Shown: positions 26,381 through 35,660, numbered from the stretch's first letter. The stretch is 64,000 nt of DNA from Methanohalophilus mahii DSM 5219 (GCF_000025865.1 NC_014002.1:186001-250000), one strand, 5' to 3'. Notes: a model not told the origin generated them from the letters alone. Translations and numbers: made by a program.

Positions 26381-27355
26381 ATGTCCAGTTTCTCAATTGT
26401 ATCTACTCTGCGTGCTATATGGCAAATGAAAATGCGTAGGCGTCCCTATGTTCTGTCACACGGTGTAAATTCCCGTTGCAATATGCAATGTCCTTTCTGT
26501 GAATACTGGAAAGAAGAAAAACCGGATATGACATTTGAAGAGATTGCTCAAATGCTTGACGGGGCTGCAGATTTTGGTATAGGTGTTTACAATGCCTGGA
26601 CAACGGAACCTCTGCTTCGAGAAGACCTTCCAGATATTCTGGAACATGCTCATTCAAAAGGCATAATAACTTCCCTGGTAACCAATGGTATGCTTCTGGA
26701 AAAACGCTTGCCTGCTCTTTCAAACCTTGATTTCCTTTCGATTTCAGTAGACGGGCTGGAAAGTTACAGGGAGATAAGGGGTATCGATATTTCCCATATT
26801 CTTCCCGGTATCAAGAAAAGTGTTGAGATTATGGAACGTCCTGTCCTGTTGAATTGTGTTATAAGTTCTAAGAACGTGGATGAACTGACCGATCTTGTGT
26901 ACTTTGCATCAGAGATAGGTGCTAGGATTTCTTTTGAACCTCTGTATGAATTTGAAAATATTAAGGATGATGTGTGGGGTAACATGGAGGTCAAAGACCG
27001 TGCAGCATATCGCAGAGCTCTGGATTCACTGATAGGGATGAAATCACAGGGTTATCCAATTATTAATTCCCTTACCTATCTCAAAATGGTACGTGACAGA
27101 AAACCGTCTTTCAAATGCCATGCTCCTGATATTATCCTGAATGTGGGTTGTGATGGCATGGTGGAAACATGCCGGGTTCATCGCCAGCCTCTTGCTGATA
27201 TCAGACAGGGTGTGGAAAATGCCTGGAAGACAAGTAAAGCAACCATGGCAAAAACCGTGAATGAATGTGATAAATGCCTTTTCTTCGGTTATGCTGAAAA
27301 CAGCTTACTGTATGATTACAACCTGGAGACGTTGCGTCATTACGAATGGATGTGA
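26381..27355 (+). CDS. Radical SAM protein, HpnH/SPASM-like
   Basis: 324 residues from ATG 26381 (a TTG nine bases earlier is weaker). The cluster motif is CNMQCPFCEYW (CX3CX2C). Later parts show the radical SAM barrel (TSLVTNGMLL, SISVDGLESYREIRG). Cysteines near the end (FKCHAPDI, CDGMVETCRVH, CDKCLFFGY) are arranged like a SPASM/twitch auxiliary cluster. Relatives act on peptides, lipids or cofactors; HpnH-like members add adenosyl groups to lipids. Nothing in the neighbourhood fixes the substrate. It abuts the convergent SAM hydroxide adenosyltransferase gene with no gap. Confidence 0.82.
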   Translation: MSSFSIVSTLRAIWQMKMRRRPYVLSHGVNSRCNMQCPFCEYWKEEKPDMTFEEIAQMLDGAADFGIGVYNAWTTEPLLREDLPDILEHAHSKGIITSLVTNGMLLEKRLPALSNLDFLSISVDGLESYREIRGIDISHILPGIKKSVEIMERPVLLNCVISSKNVDELTDLVYFASEIGARISFEPLYEFENIKDDVWGNMEVKDRAAYRRALDSLIGMKSQGYPIINSLTYLKMVRDRKPSFKCHAPDIILNVGCDGMVETCRVHRQPLADIRQGVENAWKTSKATMAKTVNECDKCLFFGYAENSLLYDYNLETLRHYEWM

Positions 27356-28123
27356 TCATTTTTCTATCCGGATTTCCGGATGGCCTGTAATATCCAGTCT
27401 TTTTGCAGCATTTCCACCATTGACAGCTATTTCCAGAAAGTCATGGCTGCCTGTAAGGATTAGCAATTCATTCTTTTTTATTTTGCCATATGTCGGGGAA
27501 TAAGACGCTACATTTCCCTGCACGAGTAACTTTTCTGCGGGTTTGGCAAAGGCTTCCAGCATCTTTGACGGAATATTTGTGATCACATTCCCAAAACTGT
27601 CGATGTATAGCACTTTACCATAAAGTTTGTCCACAGCTGCATTGACTTCTCCGAAACTAAGTTCTTCAAAGGTCTCTAAAGGCTGGCCTATATCCTCTGC
27701 CTTATAGCCAGATGCCAACAAACCGGCTGTAGGGGCAAATATGTCCCTACCATGAAATGTGTTGGATACCCTGTCCAGCATGGCTTTTTCTCCAATCTCG
27801 AAAACCTCTATCTCGCCCATCCTGCGTGCAGCAGGGATAAGCAGTCCGTTATCAGGCCCGATAAAGTAATGATTTGCTGCGCGTACAATAATGGCTTTTC
27901 TGCTGGTACCGACCCCCGGGTCCACCACTGCCAGATGGATAGTACCGGCCGGGAAAAAGTGTGTGGTGGTGTAAAGGGCAAAAGCTGCAGATAATATATC
28001 TCCCTGTTTTATACCATGTGTCAGGTCGATGAATGTCGGATCTTCGCACATGTCCAGGATAACCGCTTTCATGGAGGCAGGATAGAGATCCTTGAAATCT
28101 GTTGTAAGGGTAATTATTTTCAT
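27356..28123 (-). CDS. SAM hydroxide adenosyltransferase (DUF62/SAM hydrolase)
   Basis: 255 residues. Family marks are TLTTDFKDLYPASMKA at the start, AVVDPGVGT near residue 68 and GPDNGLLIPAA near residue 94. The characterised archaeal members split S-adenosylmethionine to adenosine and methionine using water; they are relatives of fluorinase and chlorinase. The residues that hold halide in fluorinase are not expected here. The last base of the radical SAM gene stop and of this gene are neighbours, so the two transcripts converge fully. Confidence 0.9.
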   Translation of the reverse strand: MKIITLTTDFKDLYPASMKAVILDMCEDPTFIDLTHGIKQGDILSAAFALYTTTHFFPAGTIHLAVVDPGVGTSRKAIIVRAANHYFIGPDNGLLIPAARRMGEIEVFEIGEKAMLDRVSNTFHGRDIFAPTAGLLASGYKAEDIGQPLETFEELSFGEVNAAVDKLYGKVLYIDSFGNVITNIPSKMLEAFAKPAEKLLVQGNVASYSPTYGKIKKNELLILTGSHDFLEIAVNGGNAAKRLDITGHPEIRIEK

Positions 28124-28181
28124 AACATTCTGTTTTGAAGGGTAATTTATATGGGTGTCGCTAAGGGCTTTTTTTAAAAGA

Positions 28182-28230
28182 TTTATATACTAAATAATCT
28201 ATGTATCATCAATAAGCCGATGCTATTTAG
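28182..28230 (+). promoter_or_regulatory. Promoter with inverted repeat upstream of the sodium:solute symporter
   Basis: TTTATATA (28182-28189) is a good archaeal TATA box. Directly after it CTAAATA (28190-28196) and TATTTAG (28224-28230) form a perfect seven-base inverted repeat that would span the transcription start. A RBS GGAGG (28248-28252) precedes the ATG at 28260. The repeat may be an operator for osmotic or nutrient control (inference). Confidence 0.5.
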
Positions 28231-28259
28231 TAAATCTTCATAAGATTGGAGGCATTATT

Positions 28260-30176
28260 ATGGAAAGTTCTCAATTATTCTTGATTTTATTGGCAGTCTA
28301 CTTAGTTGGACTGATTGGTATAGGCTGGTATTTCACCAAAAAACAAAACACAGTAACCGATTTCTGGCTTGCCGGCAGACGTATCGGGACGGTCGGGGTA
28401 GGATTCTCCTCAGCAGCGTCCTGGTTGACCGCAGGAGGTCTGCTTGCAGTCATTGCATTCTTTATGCTGCAGGGAATGGGTTCGATCTGGGGCTTTGTGG
28501 CTCCCAATATTCTTGCTCTTCTGATAATTGCTATCTTTGTAAAGAAGATTAAGAATCTGCCCGCAATAACCCAGGCAGAATTACTTGAACAACGTTACAG
28601 TTCAGCCATCAGGGCGCCGATTGGTATCATAATAACCATCGTCATGATCCTTTTTGCAGTGGCTGATATCAAAGGTTTTGCTCTGGTGCTTGAGACATTC
28701 TATGGGTTTGATCCATTGTATGCAGCCCTGATTGTTGCACTGGCAGTTTCTGTTTATGTGACTTTAGGAGGTCTCAGTGCGGTTGTCTGGACTGATGTGG
28801 TGCAGTTCCTTTTCCTCTCAGTATTCACGATAGTCATCGCAATTGTTTCTGTAGGAGCAGCTACAGGTGGTGCTGTCGATGCTCCTGCCAACGCAGGCGA
28901 GCTATTTTCCAATGTTTCTTCTGGCTGGTGGAACCCTCTGTCCATTGGAATTCCGATGGTATTGATATTTTTATTTGCAATAGTTCCCGGCTGGATCACC
29001 GAGCAGGACCCCTGGCAGAAAGTATGGGCAGCACGTGATTCTAAATCCGCACGTAATGGGCTGCTTCTGGGTTCCCTCCTGATAACAATTGTATTTGCAG
29101 GTTGTGCGGTAATTGCCATCGCTCTGAGCTCCATTTACCCGGAAATACCGGCTGCAGGTTTCCCTATGGGAATGGCCCAGGCAGAACCGGCATTGCTTGT
29201 TTTTGTGCTTGAAAACTTTTCCCCATTCATTGTTGCCCTGAGTGCGATAGGCCTGGCTGCTGCTGCTATGTCATGCACGGATACCTTTGCAACTTCCGGT
29301 GCATCCTGTGTGTCCCGTGATATCTATCAACGTTTCATTAAACCGGATGCCACCATGAAACAGATGCTTGCGGTCAACAGGCTCAGTGTGCTTTTCATAG
29401 TCCTTGCAGCGACAGTGGGCTCATTTTTCATTACCAGTATCCTTGAGGCTATCCATATAGCCACATATATTGCCAGTGCTTCCTATTTTTTCCCCCTGAT
29501 GGGAGGTCTTTACTGGAAGCGTGCTACCAAGGAAGGTGCCATGGCAGGTCTTATTGTGGGTGCAGTTGTCCAGATCAGCCTTATCGTTTATGATATTTAC
29601 ATGACAGCTCCAATGGCTCCCGCATATCTCCAGACGGTTCACCCGGTCCTGATGAACCACGGTGTCATTGCTGGCATGGGACTTAGCGCAGTTGCCTTTT
29701 TCGGAGTGTCCCTGCTAACAAAACCATCCAGTGCTGTCAACCTTGCTCCTTTCTTCAAGGAAGAGGCAAAGAACCTGGCAGCTGAAGCAGCAGTTACAGT
29801 TGAGGAAGACGATCCCAAATTCCAGAAATTCCTCAAGAGAATCGATGAGCAACTTGTCGGTGAAAGAGCACATCTGCATGTGCGGCTGGAAAGTTCGGCT
29901 TCTGTGAACTGGCACAGGTTCGTTGAAGCCCTGCGATCTTCCTATGCTGCCTGGGTAACTCCTACCGGAGTGGATTCAGTATACCGTCTTGTGCAGGCGG
30001 ATATGCTCTCCTGTGTATCCATAACACGTGGTACCACCGATAAGGAGATCTGGTTTGCCTCTGAACCTCCTGCATCGGAAATGGGTGATCAGAAGAAGGA
30101 ACTCTTTGTAGCCTATAATGAAGTTGCTGCAGCCCTTGAAAGCATGGGTGTTATCCTTACGGTAGTCGAAGAATGA
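28260..30176 (+). CDS. Sodium:solute symporter (SSS family) with C-terminal soluble domain
   Basis: 638 residues, of which about 490 are the usual 13-helix SSS fold: WYFTKKQNTVTDFWLAGRR after the first helix, FSSAASWLTAGG, and WTEQDPWQK-like WITEQDPWQKVWAARDSKSA near residue 250. It moves a solute such as proline or a related compound with sodium. Beyond the last helix lie about 140 extra residues (KFQKFLKRIDEQLVGERAHLH, VNWHRFVEALRSSYAAW, IWFASEPP) that form a cytoplasmic domain I do not recognise. Substrate unknown; compatible-solute uptake is likely only because the organism appears halophilic. Confidence 0.85.
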   Translation: MESSQLFLILLAVYLVGLIGIGWYFTKKQNTVTDFWLAGRRIGTVGVGFSSAASWLTAGGLLAVIAFFMLQGMGSIWGFVAPNILALLIIAIFVKKIKNLPAITQAELLEQRYSSAIRAPIGIIITIVMILFAVADIKGFALVLETFYGFDPLYAALIVALAVSVYVTLGGLSAVVWTDVVQFLFLSVFTIVIAIVSVGAATGGAVDAPANAGELFSNVSSGWWNPLSIGIPMVLIFLFAIVPGWITEQDPWQKVWAARDSKSARNGLLLGSLLITIVFAGCAVIAIALSSIYPEIPAAGFPMGMAQAEPALLVFVLENFSPFIVALSAIGLAAAAMSCTDTFATSGASCVSRDIYQRFIKPDATMKQMLAVNRLSVLFIVLAATVGSFFITSILEAIHIATYIASASYFFPLMGGLYWKRATKEGAMAGLIVGAVVQISLIVYDIYMTAPMAPAYLQTVHPVLMNHGVIAGMGLSAVAFFGVSLLTKPSSAVNLAPFFKEEAKNLAAEAAVTVEEDDPKFQKFLKRIDEQLVGERAHLHVRLESSASVNWHRFVEALRSSYAAWVTPTGVDSVYRLVQADMLSCVSITRGTTDKEIWFASEPPASEMGDQKKELFVAYNEVAAALESMGVILTVVEE

Positions 30177-30178
30177 GT

Positions 30179-30203
30179 GAAGGGGCAAACCCTTCCTTTC
30201 TTG
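30179..30203 (+). terminator. Hairpin after the sodium:solute symporter gene
   Basis: GAAGGG (30179-30184) and CCCTTC (30190-30195) form a six-base stem with a five-base loop, followed by the pyrimidine run CTTTCTT. It begins within three bases of the symporter stop. Confidence 0.5.
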
Positions 30204-30246
30204 GACACCGATAACTTTTTTAAATAATCAATCGGTGGATAGTATA

Positions 30247-31161
30247 ATGCGAAAACAAGCGGTAGTCCTATTTCTGATACTCACTTCAGCTATCTATTTT
30301 AGTGGTTGCATCGATGACATTATACCTGTGGATGATACCGCTGAAACAACCAATGCATCGGAGTATACACTGGATCCGTTCATTGCTAATAATTCATGTG
30401 AGTGTGGAATTAATACGACTACTTTCTACCTTTACCCCGATTCGCCTGTAAAAGCGGTTTATGTACTTGAGAATGTAAATCGTCTTGAGGTAGTTCCCCT
30501 TGAAGATATTACAAATACAGGTTCTGATGTACTTTCAAATATTGTAATTTTGGCCAGACCCGGGGGAAATAACGGTAATCCAGCTGCAACAGTCAGACAG
30601 CTTTCCACATCTGAGCAAACGGATTCGATAGACTATACCCTTTCTGAAGAATCTGAGTCCGGACAGACCAAACAGGTAATTTCTTTCAATCAGAGTCTTA
30701 CAGGTTTTGTGGCTTATACTATGGAAGTGCCTATGGGACAGGATTTCATGTATGTGCCATCACACCTTTCCACTGTCAGGGTAGTCCTTCCAGAAGGATA
30801 TACAACAGGTAACCAGTTTATCGGGAAGGTCGAACCAGGACCTGATTCCAGATATGTAGATGGACAGGGCAGGGAAGTAATTGTCTGGGATAACCTGCGT
30901 CAGGATACTTCTACGTCACTATCTTCTCTTGCAAAAGGCCTCTTGTCTTCCGAGGAAGAAGAAGAGGAAGAAGAAATTAAGTTTAAGACCCTCTATCTCA
31001 AATTCTATTCAGAGGATGCACCCCGTAACCTGCTGATCGGTACATCAATACTTGGTGCAGGCGTGCTTCTGGTCATTGGGAATTTCCTGCGAAACCGTAG
31101 AAAACTGAATGAAACGATACGGATGGCAGAAGAAGACTGGAAAAAAGATAAAAAACGCTGA
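30247..31161 (+). CDS. Membrane-anchored lipoprotein-like protein (DUF5803-like)
   Basis: 304 residues from ATG 30247, preferred over GTG 30235 because GGTGGA lies seven bases upstream and the signal peptide then starts properly (MRKQAVVLFLILTSAIY). A lipobox-like FSGC ends the signal. The outer domain (about 240 residues) has an Asn/Thr-rich start. An acidic Glu run (EEEEEEEEI) precedes a second membrane helix (TSILGAGVLLVIGNFL) and a basic-acidic tail. The layout matches the DUF5803 family of euryarchaeal membrane proteins, with medium certainty. Function unknown. Confidence 0.65.
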   Translation: MRKQAVVLFLILTSAIYFSGCIDDIIPVDDTAETTNASEYTLDPFIANNSCECGINTTTFYLYPDSPVKAVYVLENVNRLEVVPLEDITNTGSDVLSNIVILARPGGNNGNPAATVRQLSTSEQTDSIDYTLSEESESGQTKQVISFNQSLTGFVAYTMEVPMGQDFMYVPSHLSTVRVVLPEGYTTGNQFIGKVEPGPDSRYVDGQGREVIVWDNLRQDTSTSLSSLAKGLLSSEEEEEEEEIKFKTLYLKFYSEDAPRNLLIGTSILGAGVLLVIGNFLRNRRKLNETIRMAEEDWKKDKKR

Positions 31162-31163
31162 CA

Positions 31164-31910
31164 TCATATCACAAACTGCATTCCATCGTAGCCCATTGGG
31201 AATTCCTGTGCTGCGATGGAATGGGGTTTGAAAAAGTGGCTTATGTGGGTGAAAACGACCTCTTTTGCCTTTATTTTTTGGGCAAGTTCCAGTGCATCCT
31301 TTGCATCCATATGTTTTTTGATATGCAATACGTCTGAATCCGGTACAATCGCATCGGCAATTAAAAGGTCAGGACTGTCAATCATTTCAAGGCTCTTTTG
31401 AGGGATTTGCCTTTCGCAATCTCCTGTGAATACCACTTTTTTTCCATTTTCTTCTATAATTACACCTACCGGGTTGCTTACCGGTCTGTGTTTGACTTCA
31501 AAAAGAGTAATCCTGAGACCTATAATTTCAAAGGTTTCATTGATTTTCACATTGTTTCTTCTGGGTCTCAAAAAGGCCAGGTATTCTAAGATATAGTCAA
31601 GGGTTTCAGCAAGGCCGTATACATCTACCTTTCTCTGCACCCGGTGAAATTCCCCAAAACCGGTAAAATGGTCATAATGGCCGTGGGTCCATATAACTCC
31701 GTCTACATGCTTTATATTGTGCTCAAGCAATTGCTGGCGCAGGTCGGGCCCGGTGTCCAGCAAAATTGTACCTTTCTCGGATTCTACAAGAATAGAACAT
31801 CTGAGACGATTGCTTTTACCTCCCTTTAGTCCATCCTGGCAGGTGAGGCAGTTACAACCGATGATCGGTGTGCCCGGAGCATCTCCTGTGCCCAACAATG
31901 TCACTTTCAC
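31164..31910 (-). CDS. MBL-fold metallo-hydrolase (PhnP-like)
   Basis: 248 residues. The metallo-beta-lactamase motif is THGHYDHFTGF; later histidines FTGDCERQIP and FTHISHFFKPH complete the metal site. Near the start GCNCLTCQDG gives an extra C-x-C-x2-C group, seen in PhnP-type phosphodiesterases where it binds another zinc. It likely hydrolyses a cyclic phosphate or similar ester; the exact substrate is unknown. It starts with GTG directly after the AAA ATPase stop (TAAGTG), so the two are coupled. Confidence 0.88.
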   Translation of the reverse strand: MKVTLLGTGDAPGTPIIGCNCLTCQDGLKGGKSNRLRCSILVESEKGTILLDTGPDLRQQLLEHNIKHVDGVIWTHGHYDHFTGFGEFHRVQRKVDVYGLAETLDYILEYLAFLRPRRNNVKINETFEIIGLRITLFEVKHRPVSNPVGVIIEENGKKVVFTGDCERQIPQKSLEMIDSPDLLIADAIVPDSDVLHIKKHMDAKDALELAQKIKAKEVVFTHISHFFKPHSIAAQEFPMGYDGMQFVI

Positions 31911-33197
31911 TTAAGACACCCTGTCATACTGCTGGAGGTATTTCTCGGATTTTATATGTGAACGATTGTTGAATGATTCCACCGCATCAATAAGGTCTTT
32001 GTTACTGAGCTCGCGCCGCTCCTCGAGCAGGGCATCCAGAACACCCTCCCGGATCACCACTCTCAGATCGGATCCGGTATATCCTTCTGTAATCTCGGCA
32101 ATTGCTGCAGTGTCAAAGTTTCCCTTGATATGTCTTGTGACAATGTCAAGAATATTTTTCCTCATGTCATAATCCGGAAGGGGGAATTCAAGTATTTCAT
32201 CAAATCTCCTCCATGCAGCTGAATCCAGCATGTGAGGGTGGTTGGTAGCAGCGATCAAAAGTACTCCGTCTCTTGTGAGACTGATTTCATCTATTGCTTT
32301 GAGAAGGGTGTTGACAGCTCTTTTCAGGGCCGCATGTTCGTCCGAGGTCCGGGTTTTTGCAATAAAGTCGAATTCATCTACAAAAAGAATGCAGGGATTG
32401 AGTTTTTTTGCCAGTTCAAATACCCTGTCAATATTCTTTGCTGTTTCACCAAGGTACTGGTCGGTAATCATGGATAATTTGACTTCAACAAAAGGAATGG
32501 ATAACATTTCGGATAGTGCTCTTGCAACTGATGTTTTCCCGGTACCCGGCGGTCCGACCAGCAACACCTTGCCCACATCGTACAGCCCTATTTCTTTCAG
32601 GTAATCCCGAAACTTGATGGCTTTGACGATCTTGTCAACTTCGGATTCCTGTTTTTTTGTGAGGATTAGTTCGGACATACCCTGCTGTATATCTTCCGGG
32701 GCCAGGAGTTGTGCCAGTTTGAGCATATCTTCCCCGCCTTCTTCCTCCATCACCTCGGCTTTGAGAGATTCTATCCATTCCCTGTCAACTTCCTTGGGTT
32801 TGGTGCTGTCCCGTGCTTTATTGTAGCTGACTCCTTCTTTTTCAGCTTTCTCAAAGTAATAGGCCAGTGCAGGGTTTTCTTCGATACGCCTGGCGGTATC
32901 CTGTTTTTCGAACCAGCTAATGGCCATGTCAAGAGAAGTTAATTTGATCTTGTAACCAACTTCGTCGATTTCCACGAAAGGAAGACCCTTTAACGCTTTT
33001 TTGGTTTCACTTTCTCCATACAGTTTATTCACATCAGTAAGAGATACATGAATTGGTCGTGGTACTCCTTTGGCCTCTTTTTTCCAGTAGTGTTTCCTTA
33101 TGGGTTTTGGAAGATCGTTGACATCCAATACTTGGTTCTGGTTGTATATCTGGGCCGTCAACAAAAGTTCTATTATATCAAGTGTATTGTCGGACAT
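31911..33197 (-). CDS. AAA-family ATPase, archaeal type
   Basis: 428 residues. About 190 N-terminal residues of unknown fold (mixed, with a coiled-coil-like EWIESLKAEVMEEEGGEDML) precede one AAA module: Walker A GPPGTGKTS, Walker B CILFVDEFDF, sensor-1 LLIAATNHPH and arginine fingers in AAWRRFDEI. The module is of the classic proteasome/p97/FtsH class, but there is no protease domain. It may remodel a protein partner. The MBL hydrolase gene follows without a gap on the same strand, so the two may act together (inference). Confidence 0.85.
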   Translation of the reverse strand: MSDNTLDIIELLLTAQIYNQNQVLDVNDLPKPIRKHYWKKEAKGVPRPIHVSLTDVNKLYGESETKKALKGLPFVEIDEVGYKIKLTSLDMAISWFEKQDTARRIEENPALAYYFEKAEKEGVSYNKARDSTKPKEVDREWIESLKAEVMEEEGGEDMLKLAQLLAPEDIQQGMSELILTKKQESEVDKIVKAIKFRDYLKEIGLYDVGKVLLVGPPGTGKTSVARALSEMLSIPFVEVKLSMITDQYLGETAKNIDRVFELAKKLNPCILFVDEFDFIAKTRTSDEHAALKRAVNTLLKAIDEISLTRDGVLLIAATNHPHMLDSAAWRRFDEILEFPLPDYDMRKNILDIVTRHIKGNFDTAAIAEITEGYTGSDLRVVIREGVLDALLEERRELSNKDLIDAVESFNNRSHIKSEKYLQQYDRVS

Positions 33198-33315
33198 TTT
33201 GATACCTTAATCCAGGATTTTTATTAAAGGGATTGTCGAAAACGGTTTGTCTGAACCACCTTATTATGTATTTTCCCTAAATATAATTTATGCTACCCTG
33301 TTTGCAGGTTCTAGA

Positions 33316-33780
33316 TCAGGCAAGTTTCAGATAGCCTTTACCGGGAGTGTAGATTTCTCCCGTATTTTTCAGGTTTTCAAGGGTTTTTTCGATTTTTTCT
33401 CTCTCAAAACCTGCCTCTTCAGCCATTTGGAATAATTGTCTGATCTGAATTTTTTCCTGGTTTTCAAGAGCATTTATGATATATTTGGAAGGATTTGCAG
33501 GTTTTTTTTGAGTAGGCGGGCTTGGATGTAGCTGATCTATGCTTGCATCTGATAGAATCTGGCTGGCTTTTTTTGAATCGGATCCCTGTATCTGTGCCTG
33601 AAGAGCGGTTCGCGCTGCTATTGCTTCATCGAGTATTTCTGTCCTGTGGAATTTCCTCAATTTACGAAACTGTAAAGTTGCACCACATCTCTGACATTGT
33701 ATGGTCTTTTGGCCCCGCTCTTCTGTAACCTGGCATTGCAAGCGGCATTTGGTGCAGACAATTATAGCATAGGCTACCAT
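33316..33780 (-). CDS. Zinc-ribbon and winged-helix protein (DUF5817-like)
   Basis: 154 residues. The first 50 form a zinc ribbon (CTKC and CQRC). A linker follows, and the last 58 residues form a winged helix (KYIINALENQEKIQIRQLF, then EKIEKTLENLKNTGEIYTPG and GYLKL). That last part looks like the C-terminal winged helix of archaeal MCM helicases. It probably binds nucleic acid. It is the third gene of an operon after YchF and the cis-prenyltransferase-like gene, 12 bases behind the latter. DUF5817 is my best family name; not certain. Confidence 0.65.
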   Translation of the reverse strand: MVAYAIIVCTKCRLQCQVTEERGQKTIQCQRCGATLQFRKLRKFHRTEILDEAIAARTALQAQIQGSDSKKASQILSDASIDQLHPSPPTQKKPANPSKYIINALENQEKIQIRQLFQMAEEAGFEREKIEKTLENLKNTGEIYTPGKGYLKLA

Positions 33781-33792
33781 GTAAACACTTCC

Positions 33793-34479
33793 TTATTTTC
33801 CATAGCGGCGTTTCCTTTTCTGGAAATCCCTGATAATACGTAAAAAATCAATCCTCCTGAAACGGTTCCAGTTAATATCTGTGAAGTACAGTTCTGAATA
33901 GACGGATTGCCATATAAGGAAATCTGAAAGATGTCTTCCCCCCGAACGTATTATCAAATCCGGTTCTCCTTCTATTGTCAGATGGGATTCCAGAGTATTT
34001 TCATCAATATCTTCCGGTTCTATGTTTCCTTTTTCGACATCACAGAGAATTGTCCTGACAGACGAGGTAATCTCTTTTTTTCCGCCATATCCCAGCACAA
34101 AAATGATACTGGGGTCTTTTCCGGATTTTGTGAGTAACACATCCCCCTCTACTCCATATACGTTATAGCCTGTTTTAGGGGGCAGTTTGGAGCATATTCT
34201 TTCAATAACCTGGGCTAATTTGTCAACCATCCTATTTTTGAGATGGGGTTTTTCATCCAGGATGTCCACATTAAAATAGATTTTCTTGATGCCAAACTCC
34301 TGGCACCAGTTTATGAATTGGAATGTTTTTTGGCTACTATTCTTTTGAAGTAGATCTGTTTCAGGCAGGACTATGGCAAGGGAGGAAGGTGGATTTTGCT
34401 GTCCCTGTTTTATTTTTTTCAGGAGACGTTTTTCGTACAATTTATGTAACAATCCGAGATCCTCCTTCTGAGATGTCAT
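33793..34479 (-). CDS. Cis-prenyltransferase homologue lacking the catalytic loop (NgBR-like subunit)
   Basis: 228 residues of the UppS/DHDDS family. The second half is well kept: GYGGKKEI, PDLIIRSGGRHLSDFLIWQ, SELYFTDINW, and a terminal DFQKRKRRYG. The first conserved motif, which in active enzymes is HxxxMDGNGRWA with the essential aspartate, is replaced by SSLAIVLPETDLLQKN. Loss of that loop is the hallmark of the non-catalytic partner in two-subunit cis-prenyltransferases, a type reported in Methanosarcina mazei. It would pair with a catalytic subunit encoded elsewhere to make the dolichol-like glycan carrier. Its ATG overlaps the YchF stop (ATGA). Confidence 0.8.
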   Translation of the reverse strand: MTSQKEDLGLLHKLYEKRLLKKIKQGQQNPPSSLAIVLPETDLLQKNSSQKTFQFINWCQEFGIKKIYFNVDILDEKPHLKNRMVDKLAQVIERICSKLPPKTGYNVYGVEGDVLLTKSGKDPSIIFVLGYGGKKEITSSVRTILCDVEKGNIEPEDIDENTLESHLTIEGEPDLIIRSGGRHLSDFLIWQSVYSELYFTDINWNRFRRIDFLRIIRDFQKRKRRYGK

Positions 34480-35660
34480 TTGGCGGTTGAGACGATCTTT
34501 ATAACATCTCCGTCCTTGAGTTCGTATTTGTCTCCAAGTCTCATCCGGGTGCGCCCGTCTACAGCATAGAGGAAACGGTCCCCGATGTCAGTGTGAACCT
34601 TGTATGCAAGTTCATTTGCAGTGGACCCTTTTTTGACCAGGTATGCATCAGGAAGCATGCGACCTTTCTTGTCTGTCCAGTGCCCTTCATCTTCTACAGG
34701 GTAGACAACAATGAGGTTGAGCTGGTCAAAAACTGCCCTGTTGATGCATTCCTGTACTCCGCATCCATGGGGTTTGCGGGATGCCATGAAACTCTTAAGC
34801 TTTTCCAGTCCCTTTATCTGTTTTTCACTCAGGTCATCTTCTTCGATACCAAAATCCTCGTCACCGGGTTTGTAATCAATTGCTCCGGTACTGGCAGCAC
34901 TGCGAATAGCCAGTTCGGCTGCAGCACTTGTGGGTACGACTATCATCTCAAGTTTTTCAAGATTTTCGACATTTTCCGGGGGGGCTACATCAAGTTTGTT
35001 CGCGGCGATGATGACTGGTTTGCTGAGTAGTCGGATGTACTCGCAGAGCTGGCACATATCTTCATTTTCCCATTTGATATATTCGCGTTTGCCGAGCTGG
35101 TCTATTGCTACGTTCACATGTTCTTCACAGACCCCGGCACCCATGAGCTGGTTTGCGATTGCCTCCTCCACCTTTAGATTCTCTGCTTTTATTTTGCGTG
35201 CCAGGCGTTCCCAGTTGCGACACAGGATGCCTTTCATCCACATGGTTATTTCCCGGTTGAGGAAATCGATATCCTCCAGGGGATCATGGCTGCCGATGTC
35301 GCCCGGATTTCCCTCGATATCTGTGGCGCCGGAGGCATCAATTACGTGAATGATTGCCTGGGCCTGGCTCAGTTCGTCCAGAAAGGCATTTCCCAGCCCG
35401 CGGCCCTGGTGGGCATCGGGCACAAGACCGGCCACATCGATGATCTCGATTGGTACAAAACGTATCCCGTCTTCACAGTTACCACATCTTTTGTCCCGCT
35501 CGATGCACGGGCAGGTGGTGCGAACATAGGTAATACCGCGATTGGCATCAATGGTGGTGAATGGGTAATTGGCGATATCCACCTCTGCCATGGTTGCGGC
35601 TTTGAAGAATGTTGATTTGCCTGCATTTGGCTTTCCTGCAAGGCCTATAGTCATTGTCAT
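34476..35660 (-). CDS. ychF: Redox-regulated ATPase YchF (OBG-like GTPase family)
   Basis: 394 residues. G-domain motifs are GKPNAGKST, switch-region DVAGLVPDAHQGRG and AANKLDV; YchF/OLA1 proteins prefer ATP. A short cysteine insert (CPCIERDKRCGNC) is seen in archaeal members. A C-terminal TGS domain ends GDVIKIVST. It associates with ribosomes in characterised species. It leads an operon with the cis-prenyltransferase-like and zinc-ribbon genes. Start ATG 35660 or 35654 (both give MT(M)TIGLAG). Confidence 0.95.
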   Translation of the reverse strand: MTMTIGLAGKPNAGKSTFFKAATMAEVDIANYPFTTIDANRGITYVRTTCPCIERDKRCGNCEDGIRFVPIEIIDVAGLVPDAHQGRGLGNAFLDELSQAQAIIHVIDASGATDIEGNPGDIGSHDPLEDIDFLNREITMWMKGILCRNWERLARKIKAENLKVEEAIANQLMGAGVCEEHVNVAIDQLGKREYIKWENEDMCQLCEYIRLLSKPVIIAANKLDVAPPENVENLEKLEMIVVPTSAAAELAIRSAASTGAIDYKPGDEDFGIEEDDLSEKQIKGLEKLKSFMASRKPHGCGVQECINRAVFDQLNLIVVYPVEDEGHWTDKKGRMLPDAYLVKKGSTANELAYKVHTDIGDRFLYAVDGRTRMRLGDKYELKDGDVIKIVSTAK

